Assembly: GCA_964578745.1 (NCBI GenBank)
Contig: CAZODZ010000020.1
Coordinates: 1-23,451, forward strand
DNA length: 23,451 nt
Reading direction: 5' to 3'
Origin: SKVJ01 sp964578745
GTDB taxonomy: Bacteria; Chloroflexota; Dehalococcoidia; GIF9; AB-539-J10
In this document: positions 1 to 5,978 of the stretch, in pieces
Layout of the letters: each line of letters opens with the position of its first letter
Position numbering within the stretch: position 1 is the stretch's first letter
Notes under the pieces: model-generated
Told to the model about the DNA's origin: nothing
What the model saw: only the letters and a program-made list of their open reading frames with translations
The model's database searches: none
Position numbers and translations under genes: made by a program

Positions 1-55
1 TTAAGGCGGGGGTCTGCAAAACCCCTATTCAGCGGTTCGAATCCGCTCGCCGCCT
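1..55 (+). tRNA. tRNA-Cys (GCA), 5' part outside the window
   Basis: The anticodon arm (9-25) has a seven-base loop with GCA at 16-18. The T arm is 31-47 with the standard TTCGAAT loop, and the 3' acceptor strand is 48-54. The discriminator base is T55, as expected for cysteine tRNAs. The D arm and 5' acceptor strand lie mostly before the window. No CCA is encoded. It sits 43 bases before a tRNA-Leu on the same strand, so the two may be co-transcribed. Confidence 0.95.
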
Positions 56-98
56 TTGTCTTCTCCTGTACAATCTCGGTATCCTTGGTTGTCGCCCT

Positions 99-181
99 GC
101 CGAGGTGGCGGAATGGTAGACGCGGCGGACTTAAAATCCGCTTCCCGGAAGGGAGTGTGGGTTCGAGTCCCTCCCTCGGCA
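99..181 (+). tRNA. tRNA-Leu (TAA anticodon)
   Basis: The acceptor strands GCCGAGG (99-105) and CCTCGGC (174-180) pair perfectly. The anticodon stem is 125-129/137-141 with TAA at 132-134. A long variable arm (TCCC-GGAA-GGGA, 143-154) marks a class II leucine tRNA. The T loop is 162-168 and the discriminator is A181. CCA is not encoded. One oddity is a T-T mismatch in the T stem (158 opposite 172), where a Watson-Crick pair is normal. Confidence 0.96.
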
Positions 182-264
182 CTGTCGTGACATCTGAATG
201 CCCTGTTGTGCTCCAGTGAAGGTCATTCGGCTGGTGAGGAGATACGGTAGAGGGTATTATCCGA

Positions 265-379
265 CATGTCCCAGCCGTTCCTTTGCACCTGTTTTTCGTT
301 GACTCTGCCACAGCATTCACCCTCCTCCACACCTTCCCTGCTCCTTCGGAATCTGAGCGGGTCATCTCATGTCCCAGCC
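265..379. repeat. 12-bp direct repeat in the tRNA-cupin gap
   Basis: CATGTCCCAGCC occurs at 265-276 and again at 368-379, 103 bases apart, in the gap between tRNA-Leu and the cupin gene. I see no convincing gene, terminator or promoter in 182-442. The repeat may be a regulator site or chance. Confidence 0.4.
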
Positions 380-442
380 AGAGTGGGAAGAAGTGACTTC
401 GATGTGCGATGATAGGTGCTATCACGGGGCACAGGAGGAGAT

Positions 443-835
443 GTGGAGAAGAGGGAACTGTATGCCAGCAAAGAGGAATTCGCTGCCCGGGTGGCTCACT
501 ACCCTGACGTGCCGGAAGTCCAGCTGAATCCCGGCTCGATGAGCCGTATCGTGTCGACAGACAAGGTGATGCTCAGTTTTCTCACGCAGGAGGCAAATGC
601 CTATTTCCCGCCTCACCGGCACGAGGCAGAGCAGGTGATGATTGTCATCGACGGAGGCCAGGACGAGATAGTCGAAGGTAAGCTCTACCCTCTGAAGAAA
701 GGCGACGTCATCGTGCTTCCCTCAAACGTTGAACACGGTGGTTACATACACGACACAGGGTGTGTGGCAATAGACATATTTATTCCGCCCCGACATGACC
801 TGCTGGAGAAGCTCAAAGCAGCCCTCGGTGGCTGA
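443..835 (+). CDS. Small cupin-domain protein
   Basis: A single-domain cupin of 130 residues, a cytoplasmic beta-barrel that would bind one metal ion. The first cupin motif is visible as H-R-H followed by E-x(8)-G, and the second as G-D-x(4)-P-x(4)-H. These give the usual three His plus one Glu metal ligands. I chose the GTG at 443 because AGGAGG lies just before it (433-438); an upstream in-frame GTG at 416 has no such site and adds nine unlikely residues. The protein has no extra domain, so it could be an isomerase, a dioxygenase-like enzyme or a sugar/ligand sensor; the substrate cannot be read from sequence. It stands alone, convergent with the dodecin gene. Confidence 0.85.
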   Translation: MEKRELYASKEEFAARVAHYPDVPEVQLNPGSMSRIVSTDKVMLSFLTQEANAYFPPHRHEAEQVMIVIDGGQDEIVEGKLYPLKKGDVIVLPSNVEHGGYIHDTGCVAIDIFIPPRHDLLEKLKAALGG

Positions 836-859
836 GAGGTTCGACTCTGCTGGGATTAC

Positions 860-884
860 TGGGCCTGTGCAACGACCAGGCCCA
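860..884. terminator. Hairpin between convergent cupin and dodecin genes
   Basis: TGGGCCTG (860-867) pairs with CAGGCCCA (877-884) around a nine-base loop. It lies between two converging genes, so it could stop transcription from both sides. There is no T tract on either side, so it is not a classical intrinsic terminator. Confidence 0.5.
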
Positions 885-936
885 CCGCTAGCAATGGTGT
901 CACCGCAGGCAACTGCTTTGATCAGGCTTGGAAGAC

Positions 937-1143
937 CTACTCGACTGTGAAACTGATCTTGATGGTCACCTGCCAGGAGGCAATCGCATTGTTCTCGATG
1001 TATCCCCTGGTCTCAATAACCTGGAACCAGCGCATGTTCCGGACGGTCTTGGCCGCCTTCGCGAGGGCGGCTTGCACCGCATCCTCGATGCTGGTGGGTG
1101 ATGATGCCGTGAGTTCAATGGTCTTGTATACGCGGTCCGGCAT
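937..1143 (-). CDS. Dodecin (flavin-binding dodecamer subunit)
   Basis: A 68-residue protein that matches the dodecin family end to end, including the normal length. Dodecins form hollow twelve-subunit shells that store or buffer flavins (riboflavin, FMN or FAD) in the cytoplasm. Diagnostic stretches are the N-terminal VYKTIEL strand, the SIEDAVQAAL helix, and RWFQVIETRG, whose Trp (residue 39) stacks on the isoalloxazine ring in known dodecins. The C-terminal VTIKISFTVE strand completes the small beta sheet. AGGAGG lies a few bases before the ATG. It is single-gene, convergent with the cupin gene, and has its own candidate promoter upstream. Confidence 0.95.
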   Translation of the reverse strand: MPDRVYKTIELTASSPTSIEDAVQAALAKAAKTVRNMRWFQVIETRGYIENNAIASWQVTIKISFTVE

Positions 1144-1283
1144 GTCGGCCTCCTTTCTTGTTGGAAAGTGTGAGATCTGTGGTTGTCCGATCAGGCAACC
1201 GCCGCTGTTCTGTCTGCAGCAGATTGGTCGCTTTCAGTCAATGCCAAGTCTCACATCTGCCGCCGGTGGCCCGGCGACAGGCG

Positions 1284-1313
1284 ACTGTACTTGCAGGTAG
1301 CATGGTCTGTCAA
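1284..1313 (-). promoter_or_regulatory. Candidate sigma70 promoter for the dodecin gene
   Basis: On the minus strand a perfect TTGACA (plus 1308-1313) is followed after 18 bases by TACAGT (plus 1284-1289). This would start transcription near 1277, leaving a leader of about 135 bases. The leader holds a short GC-rich hairpin (CCGG-based, plus 1261-1276). Confidence 0.5.
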
Positions 1314-1339
1314 GTGCGTCGTTGGCCATCATTATGGTA

Positions 1340-1372
1340 TTGATTTGACAATCAAATTGCCATGTGTAGACA
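1340..1372 (+). promoter_or_regulatory. Candidate promoter of the PAC2 gene with an overlapping dyad
   Basis: TTGACA (1345-1350) and TAGACA (1367-1372) are 16 bases apart, predicting a start near 1379, some 19 bases before the GTG at 1398. The inverted repeat TTGATT-TGAC-AATCAA (1340-1355) covers the -35 box and could be a repressor site. Confidence 0.55.
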
Positions 1373-1397
1373 ATGGCTTGGCGAGGCAAAATCAATA

Positions 1398-2270
1398 GTG
1401 CGCATCGGAGCGTTTGAACTGATCGAACCACTGCCTCAATTGAGGGCACCGCATGCCCTTGTCATGCTCCGCCCGTGGATCGACGCGGGCAGCGTGGGCG
1501 CACTGACGCTTCTTGAGATTGAGGAGCAGTTTGGTGCAGTTGAACTTGGACGGCTAGCTCGCCCCGGGTCTTTCTACGATTTCACGCGTTACCGACCGAC
1601 AGCCTACTTTCGAGAGGGACAGCGGGAGTTGTCTATTCCCAATACGGTGATCAACCTCGTCCGCCGCAAGGAACCGCCTGACCTTGTGACAATCAAGATG
1701 CTCGAACCTCACATGTTCGGAGAAGTCTTCGTCGATTCCGTGCTGTCCGTGCTCGGGAAACTCGGCGTACAACGCTACGTCTGGATAGGTAGCATGTACG
1801 ATGCTGTGCCCCATACGCGCCCGCTGCTCGTGTCAGGTGGTGCCTACGGGGTGGTTGCCCCCGCAGTAGTGGAGAAGCTTGGCATTCTGCCGACGAACTA
1901 TCAGGGCCCTTCTACGCTCACTTTTGAGATAGTTCAGCGAGTGCCACGAATGGGAATCGAATCGATGTGGTTCATCGTGCATTTGCCTCAGTATGTTCAG
2001 GTGGAAGAGGATTACGTTGGCAAGGTACGTCTGATGGAAATACTGGATTCGCTGTACGGGCTGGAAATCGCTCCAGCGGACATGGAGCGGGCACGCGACC
2101 AAGTGGCCACCGTGGACGCGGCTGTTGCTGAGGACCCGGAATTGACTGCTGCGCTGCCTCATCTGGAGGCCAGGTACGAGGCACAATCCACCAGAGCGTC
2201 GGAGTCATCAAGCAGCCTGTCACCCGAACTTGAACGGCTCCTTGATGAGCTCTCAGGCGAGGACGACTAG
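1398..2270 (+). CDS. PAC2-family protein (proteasome-assembly-chaperone-like)
   Basis: A 290-residue protein of the PAC2 superfamily, named after a eukaryotic proteasome assembly chaperone. Bacterial members are common but mostly of unknown role. The family look is clear in HALVMLRPWIDAGSVG near the N terminus, the ARPGSFYDFTRYRPTAYF stretch and the later GGAYGVVAP loop. The last 60 residues are polar and Ser/Glu-rich, probably a flexible tail. An open frame starts further up at 1362, but the GTG at 1398 places MRIGAFEL at the N terminus, the usual family start; GAGG at 1383 is a weak ribosome site. It is convergent with the next gene, stop codons being 7 bases apart. Confidence 0.8.
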   Translation: MRIGAFELIEPLPQLRAPHALVMLRPWIDAGSVGALTLLEIEEQFGAVELGRLARPGSFYDFTRYRPTAYFREGQRELSIPNTVINLVRRKEPPDLVTIKMLEPHMFGEVFVDSVLSVLGKLGVQRYVWIGSMYDAVPHTRPLLVSGGAYGVVAPAVVEKLGILPTNYQGPSTLTFEIVQRVPRMGIESMWFIVHLPQYVQVEEDYVGKVRLMEILDSLYGLEIAPADMERARDQVATVDAAVAEDPELTAALPHLEARYEAQSTRASESSSSLSPELERLLDELSGEDD

Positions 2271-2277
2271 ACTGCGC

Positions 2278-3138
2278 TCACGATCGCAATGCTGAGAGCT
2301 GTGTGCTTGCTTCTTCCTCAATTTCGTGGTGTGTAGCTAACCTCATCGCCTCGAGGTAATGTGTCCGTGCAAGACTCCTCGCCTTCTCATATGGCATGTC
2401 GAGCGCCTCGAGCGTGACAAGGTGTAGTGGGCCGGGATCCTTGGAGGGGGGCCAGCCACGCGCGTTGCACAAAGCTGCCCAGTAAAAATTGCCGAGTACT
2501 AGGTGCAGTCGCGCATCATCCGGAGTGGCCTCAATCGCAGCCTCTATGATCATGCGGGCGTCGGCGACCCGTTCCGCCATGATGTGAGACATGTACAGGG
2601 TAAACACGTTGGATCTTCTCTTGGGGGTAAGACACAGCATCTTCAGGATGCCTTCTTTGTCTTCACACCCTTCCAGCAAGGCGACGACCTCCTCTGGGCT
2701 CTGGGTGTTTGCCAGGGCATCTTCAAAGACAGCGACCTTATCCGCCTGCATGGTGAGGCTCAGGCACTCGTCGTATGCCTCCTTGAGTGCGTCCTGCCAT
2801 CCACCCTTGGAGTACTTCCTCACAGAAATCAGTTCGCGCGGCCCGTCGATAGCGCCTATTGTCAGGTGGTCGACGAACTCGAGACGCAGTGTCTTGCCCT
2901 CCATCACACGATGGTGCAGCTTCTCGCGTTTATTGAACAATCCCCTGCTCTTGCGGAAGAGGACGGAGAGGTCACGCTCCTGCAATACAGTCATGAGACG
3001 GGTGTATAGATAGAGACCGAGGAGATTCGGTTCAGAAAGCCCGTCACACTTTGATGAGGCGTACTGCGCACGAAATGTGACTATGAAACGCACACGCTCG
3101 ATCAACTCATCTGTTGGCCGGTCTCTCAGTCTGCCCAT
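2278..3138 (-). CDS. Unrecognised 286-aa cytoplasmic protein with helical-repeat-like C terminus
   Basis: I do not recognise this family. The protein has no signal peptide or membrane segment. The N-terminal half is mixed, with many basic residues (for example around KSRGLFNKREKLHHR, near 63-77). The C-terminal half (about 170-280) is strongly helical, with alternating Ala/Leu positions and a stretch starting IIEAAIEATPDDARLHLVLG that looks like a single tetratricopeptide-type unit. Such regions usually bind other proteins. The ATG at 3138 has GGAG seven bases before it. A well-formed minus-strand promoter and a dyad over the predicted start site lie upstream, so the gene appears expressed and regulated. 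It is divergent from the 68-aa gene. Confidence 0.75.
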   Translation of the reverse strand: MGRLRDRPTDELIERVRFIVTFRAQYASSKCDGLSEPNLLGLYLYTRLMTVLQERDLSVLFRKSRGLFNKREKLHHRVMEGKTLRLEFVDHLTIGAIDGPRELISVRKYSKGGWQDALKEAYDECLSLTMQADKVAVFEDALANTQSPEEVVALLEGCEDKEGILKMLCLTPKRRSNVFTLYMSHIMAERVADARMIIEAAIEATPDDARLHLVLGNFYWAALCNARGWPPSKDPGPLHLVTLEALDMPYEKARSLARTHYLEAMRLATHHEIEEEASTQLSALRS

Positions 3139-3186
3139 TTACAACTCCGTTCCGGACTCACTGCGCACGTTTCGCTCCTGGAGCGT

Positions 3187-3201
3187 TGGCCAATATGGCC
3201 A
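3187..3201. promoter_or_regulatory. Operator-like dyad over a predicted transcription start
   Basis: TGGCCA-ATA-TGGCCA is an inverted repeat of two identical self-complementary hexamers. The start site predicted from the minus-strand promoter (near 3198) falls inside it, a normal place for a repressor to bind. Confidence 0.45.
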
Positions 3202-3204
3202 CCT

Positions 3205-3233
3205 ATGTTAGGGGTGAGGGGGATAGCTGTCAA
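3205..3233 (-). promoter_or_regulatory. Sigma70-type promoter of the 286-aa gene
   Basis: On the minus strand a perfect TTGACA (plus 3228-3233) is followed after exactly 17 bases by TAACAT (plus 3205-3210, four of six consensus bases). The predicted leader to the ATG at 3138 is about 60 bases. Confidence 0.65.
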
Positions 3234-3296
3234 TCCAATGTGTACATATCTGACAGATTGTTGCTCCCATTCCCATACAAATGTTCCGCTGAGTAC

Positions 3297-3324
3297 TTGA
3301 CAGCGGCTCGTGGATGGCTATAAT
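3297..3324 (+). promoter_or_regulatory. Full-consensus sigma70 promoter upstream of the 68-aa gene
   Basis: TTGACA (3297-3302) and TATAAT (3319-3324) both match consensus perfectly, with a 16-base spacer. Transcription should start near 3331, well upstream of the next start codon at 3473. It is divergent from the minus-strand promoter at 3205-3233. The whole gap 3139-3472 therefore holds two promoters, one dyad and a leader. Confidence 0.8.
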
Positions 3325-3330
3325 TCCTTT

Positions 3331-3472
3331 CCGCTCGGGTCGGGGATGGATGTGAGGGTTCTCGGGAAGTCAGCTGCCCCGGCAGGCCTGTTGGCTTGCT
3401 GTTGGGGTGGGGATGGGCAAAGTTCCGGAGTAACGATTGTATGCTCGTACGTTTGCGTGAGGCACAGGAAAC
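3331..3472 (+). ncRNA. Possible structured leader RNA
   Basis: About 140 bases separate the predicted start from the 68-aa gene. A seven-pair hairpin, GCAGGCC-TGTT-GGCTTGC (3382-3399), is extended by CCCC (3377-3380) pairing with GGGG (3403-3406) across a small internal loop. GGGGATGG occurs twice, on either side of the hairpin. I looked for known riboswitch or SRP signatures and saw none. It may be a regulatory leader or a stand-alone small RNA. Confidence 0.35.
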
Positions 3473-3679
3473 ATGGCTGAACTGAGAGATGCACGAAGAT
3501 CGAAACGCATAGCACCGCGCCCGTCGAGCTGGTTGCTCGATCTTGAGGGAGAAGAGACAACCGAGCCTGTCATTGATCCGTATGGTGGCAGGTTGTTCGG
3601 TGACCAGCCTCTCTTTGATGATTTCGAGGACTTGGATCCCGATTCGGCAGGCTACTCAAGCGGGCTGTTCGACTTCTAG
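3473..3679 (+). CDS. 68-aa orphan protein with basic head and acidic tail
   Basis: I do not recognise this protein. Residues 1-17 are basic (several Arg and Lys), while the rest is strongly acidic, with runs such as LEGEET and FDDFEDLDPD, and it ends in aromatic GLFDF. There is no membrane segment or metal-binding Cys/His set; most of it is likely disordered. AGGAAAC just before the ATG is an acceptable ribosome site, and a full-consensus promoter stands 140 bases upstream, which argues that the gene is real. A hairpin follows the stop. Its charge split could suit binding to a nucleic acid or basic partner, but this is only a guess. Confidence 0.6.
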   Translation: MAELRDARRSKRIAPRPSSWLLDLEGEETTEPVIDPYGGRLFGDQPLFDDFEDLDPDSAGYSSGLFDF

Positions 3680-3683
3680 CTAG

Positions 3684-3709
3684 TTGTGCGGTCGTCTTTG
3701 GCTGCACAA
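3684..3709 (+). terminator. Weak hairpin after the 68-aa gene
   Basis: TTGTGCGGTC (3684-3693) pairs with GGCTGCACAA (3700-3709), including two G-T pairs, with a six-base loop. It starts five bases after the stop codon. No T tract follows, so its strength is doubtful. Confidence 0.4.
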
Positions 3710-3947
3710 GTCGTGAAAGTGCGTGCTCCATCCGGCACTTTTCCAGACCGTGTCTTGAGGAGTGGCAGTCGATTTTCAGGTGCACAAAGATGGTAGATTG
3801 GCTAGCCCGCCGTATACTCACATGTTTGCAGTAACGAAGCTGCCCCGTGTTGCGTCAATAGGAAGTGTTATCGAAGAGCCTCCTGTTGCATCAGAACAGG
3901 TGTTGCGGGGTAATGAAGTCGGTCTACGGTTTTCTGCAGCCGAGGGG
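3710..3947. other. Gap before the IS element with no supported gene
   Basis: The only open frame (GTG at 3762) runs across the left end of the IS element and stops inside it at 3968. It has no properly spaced ribosome site and resembles no protein I know. It could be the front of an old gene cut by the insertion, or chance. Confidence 0.4.
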
Positions 3948-4650
3948 TGGACCCCATCGTTAAGATAGGACAGAGGCGAGATTAAGGTGGAGTCCTGCTG
4001 TCTTCCTTGGGTCGTTTGGTGCTGTCAGACCGACAGCTGGTTTGTCCTGGCAGCCTGAATTGTTCACCGCCGCCGGGGTGTGCGGTAGCCAAGAGCCTGG
4101 TGCGGACGCTGGTTGTTGTAGAAGTGGAAATAGTCAGTGAGCGTTGCCCTCGCCTCCCGGCCGTCCCGATATGCCTTGAGATACACCTCCTCGTACTTCA
4201 CGGTGCACCACAGCCGTTTGATGAAGGTTGTCGTTGTAGCTTCCCTTCCCATCCATGCTGATTCTGATATGTCCCTCCGTTCCAACGCCCCGGTGAACCC
4301 ATCGCCGGTGAACTGGCTGCACTGGTCGCTGTTGAACATCCCCGGCTTGCCTGTGCTGAGCGCCTCCGCCAACGCCTCGTCGCTCGCCTTCTGCTTTTCT
4401 GACCCTCATCGAACACCCCGACAGCCCCTTCCACCAGCGTCTTCTTCCACGCCGTCACCACGTTTGGATGAACCTCGAACCGGCTGGCCAGCTGTGCCAC
4501 CGTCTCCTCTCCCTTGAGCGCCCCTCCCGCCACCTTGGCTTTGAATCCCGGGCTGTGTGTCCTGCGGTTCCGTTTCATGCCCTGCTCCTTTCCTCGCCTA
4601 TTCTAGATCAGAACTCCCACCTGAGCCCCTTGTCCAAATTACTGGGTCCA
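3948..4650 (-). mobile_element. Decayed, internally deleted IS3-family insertion sequence
   Basis: The ends form an imperfect inverted repeat: TGGACCC at 3948-3954 matches the complement of GGGTCCA at 4644-4650, and a second shared block (GGACA then a G-rich GGC) follows inside both ends. A broken OrfA/OrfB transposase lies between, on the minus strand. At 703 bases it is about half of a typical IS3-family element (roughly 1.2-1.5 kb). I see no target-site duplication, consistent with age. It lies 55 bases before the dehydratase gene at 4705. Confidence 0.85.
4064..4578 (-). pseudogene. IS3-family transposase remnant: OrfA head joined to OrfB tail
   Basis: Reading from the ATG at 4578, the first 57 or so residues are an IS3-type OrfA helix-turn-helix protein (MKRNRRTHSPGFKAKV, then a VHPNVVTAWKK recognition region). 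The sequence then jumps, near 4400, to the last third of the OrfB integrase (ALSTGKPGMFNSDQ, ending NNQRPHQALGYRTP). The rest of OrfA and the OrfB part with the first catalytic Asp are missing. Two compensating frameshifts surround IRISMDGKGSYNDN (about 4230-4270), which is in another frame than its neighbours. The catalytic Glu normally in the VERLW motif is Lys (IKRLW), and the DQGSQF glycine is Cys. The product cannot be active. Confidence 0.9.
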
Positions 4651-4658
4651 CCTTACAT
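4630..4658 (+). promoter_or_regulatory. Possible hybrid promoter at the IS right end
   Basis: TTGTCC (4630-4635), inside the IS terminal repeat, and TTACAT (4653-4658), just outside it, are 17 bases apart. Matches to consensus are four and three of six, so the call is weak. It would start transcripts about 40 bases before the ATG at 4705. Confidence 0.25.
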
Positions 4659-4704
4659 GTGCCATCTGTTACACTTGCCGCACTCATTTACGAGGAGGGG
4701 ACAA

Positions 4705-5889
4705 ATGAGAATCGTTGATGTCGAACCATTCGTGTTCGATGCAGGCTGGCAATCGTGGACTTTCGTCAAGGTGAGCACTGATGAGGGAGTAACCGGTTGG
4801 GGCGAATGCAGCGTACCGAGGGCACCGTTTGCCGTGCAGGGCGCGGTGGCTGATATCAGGAATATCCTTGTTGGCACCGATCCCCGGGCCTATGAGATGC
4901 GCTTTGCCGACATGGCGCGACTGGGCATCCAGGGGCCACTTGGCGTCAGGGCTCAGGCAGCGGCAGGCGTTGAACTGGCGCTCATCGATATTAAAGCCAA
5001 GGCACTGGGCATATCGGTAGTGGAGCTGTTCGGCGGCCCAACACGCGAAGACTTGCGCCTCTACTGGTCACACTGCGGTACCACTCGTGCGCTCTATCCA
5101 CAGATGGGTAAGCCCCCTATCCGCACTATGGCTGATATCCACGCACTCGGCAAGGAGGTCGTCGCCAGTGGCTACACAGCCCTGAAGACCAACATTATCT
5201 TTCCGGGAGAACCGTCGACCGTGCACTTCGACGGCTTTGGTGGCGGCCCCGGGACGACGGACCAAGTGGCCGACAACGCGATGCTGACACACATTGAGAC
5301 GCTCATCGGTACGTTCCGAGATGCAGTTGGCCCTGATATCGACATCTGTCTCGACCTCAACTTCAATTTCAAACCTGAGAGCTGCATCCGCATTGCGCGC
5401 ATGCTCGAGCCCTACAAGTTGATGTGGCTTGAAATCGACATGTACAGTCCTGAGGCGCTGCGCAACATCCGGGACTCTAGCAGGACGCCTATCTGTACGG
5501 GAGAGAATCTCATCTACATGCGCGAGTTTCTGCCGTACTTCCAGAACCGGAGCGCCGATGTGTTTATGGTGGATGTCCCCTGGGTCGGATTCAGCCAGGC
5601 CAAGAAAGTCGGCGAACTGGCTCAGGTGTTCGAGTACAATATGGCGCCACACAACTACTACAGCCACCTGTCGACGTTCATCAGTGCAAGCCTGTGTGCG
5701 GTTCTCCCGAACGTCCACATCATGGAGACGGACGTGGACGCCCTGCCGCTAAAAAGCGAATTGGTGACGAATGTCCCCGAGATATCGAACGGTCGCATGA
5801 AGATCCCCACTGGGCCAGGTTGGGGTACCGAGATTAACGAGGAGGTGCTCCGGGCGCACCCGTGGAAGAAAGCCAAGGGTGCCTGGTAG
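4705..5889 (+). CDS. Enolase-superfamily enzyme (mandelate racemase/muconate lactonizing type)
   Basis: A 394-residue, full-length member of the mandelate racemase / muconate lactonizing branch, which abstracts the alpha-proton of a carboxylate substrate using one Mg2+. The N-terminal capping domain (1-120) includes GWGECSVPRAPF; the barrel follows. Likely metal ligands are D217 (CLDLNF), E243 (WLEIDM) and E267 (TGENL). H316 in APHNYYSH is a likely base, and K161 in ALKTN is the other, though the usual K-x-K is K-T-N here. This suits an acid-sugar dehydratase or racemase; the substrate cannot be told. The ATG at 4705 has GAGGAGGGG before it; the frame stays open back into the IS element, but that part is not homologous. 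The gene converges with an FAH-family gene, a common pathway partner of sugar-acid dehydratases. Confidence 0.88.
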   Translation: MRIVDVEPFVFDAGWQSWTFVKVSTDEGVTGWGECSVPRAPFAVQGAVADIRNILVGTDPRAYEMRFADMARLGIQGPLGVRAQAAAGVELALIDIKAKALGISVVELFGGPTREDLRLYWSHCGTTRALYPQMGKPPIRTMADIHALGKEVVASGYTALKTNIIFPGEPSTVHFDGFGGGPGTTDQVADNAMLTHIETLIGTFRDAVGPDIDICLDLNFNFKPESCIRIARMLEPYKLMWLEIDMYSPEALRNIRDSSRTPICTGENLIYMREFLPYFQNRSADVFMVDVPWVGFSQAKKVGELAQVFEYNMAPHNYYSHLSTFISASLCAVLPNVHIMETDVDALPLKSELVTNVPEISNGRMKIPTGPGWGTEINEEVLRAHPWKKAKGAW

Positions 5890-5907
5890 TCCAGGCTCTC
5901 GGTGACA

Positions 5908-5946
5908 ACAAAGGAGAGCGGGGAATAGCTCCCCGCCCTCCTTTGT
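5908..5946. terminator. Strong hairpin between convergent dehydratase and FAH-family genes
   Basis: ACAAAGGAG-A-GCGGGGA pairs with TCCCCGC-C-CTCCTTTGT, interrupted by one mismatch and closed by a five-base loop. It lies between the two stop codons (5889 and 5979) and probably works in both directions, although neither side has a long T tract. Confidence 0.75.
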
Positions 5947-5978
5947 CATGCAAGCCGACCTCCGTGTTCGAGGCTGCG

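Noticed and set aside
3331..3472. SRP RNA, RNase P RNA or known riboswitch in the leader
   Set aside because: None of the conserved core sequences of these RNAs could be found by eye.
3762..3968. 68-codon open frame starting with GTG and ending inside the IS element
   Set aside because: Its ribosome site directly touches the start codon, the sequence resembles no known family, and its end is IS sequence. It may be a fragment of an interrupted gene, but this cannot be shown.
3984..3991. AAGGTGGA near the left IS end as an alternative terminal repeat
   Set aside because: It matches the right end over only eight bases and then diverges, whereas the TGGACCC end at 3948 shares two blocks with the right end.
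4468..4704. Upstream in-frame extension of the enolase-superfamily gene
   Set aside because: It runs through the IS remnant, shares nothing with the family, and the ATG at 4705 has a strong ribosome site and family-like N terminus.
5068..5718. 216-codon minus-strand open frame opposite the enolase-superfamily gene
   Set aside because: It lies fully inside a conserved gene and resembles no protein family.
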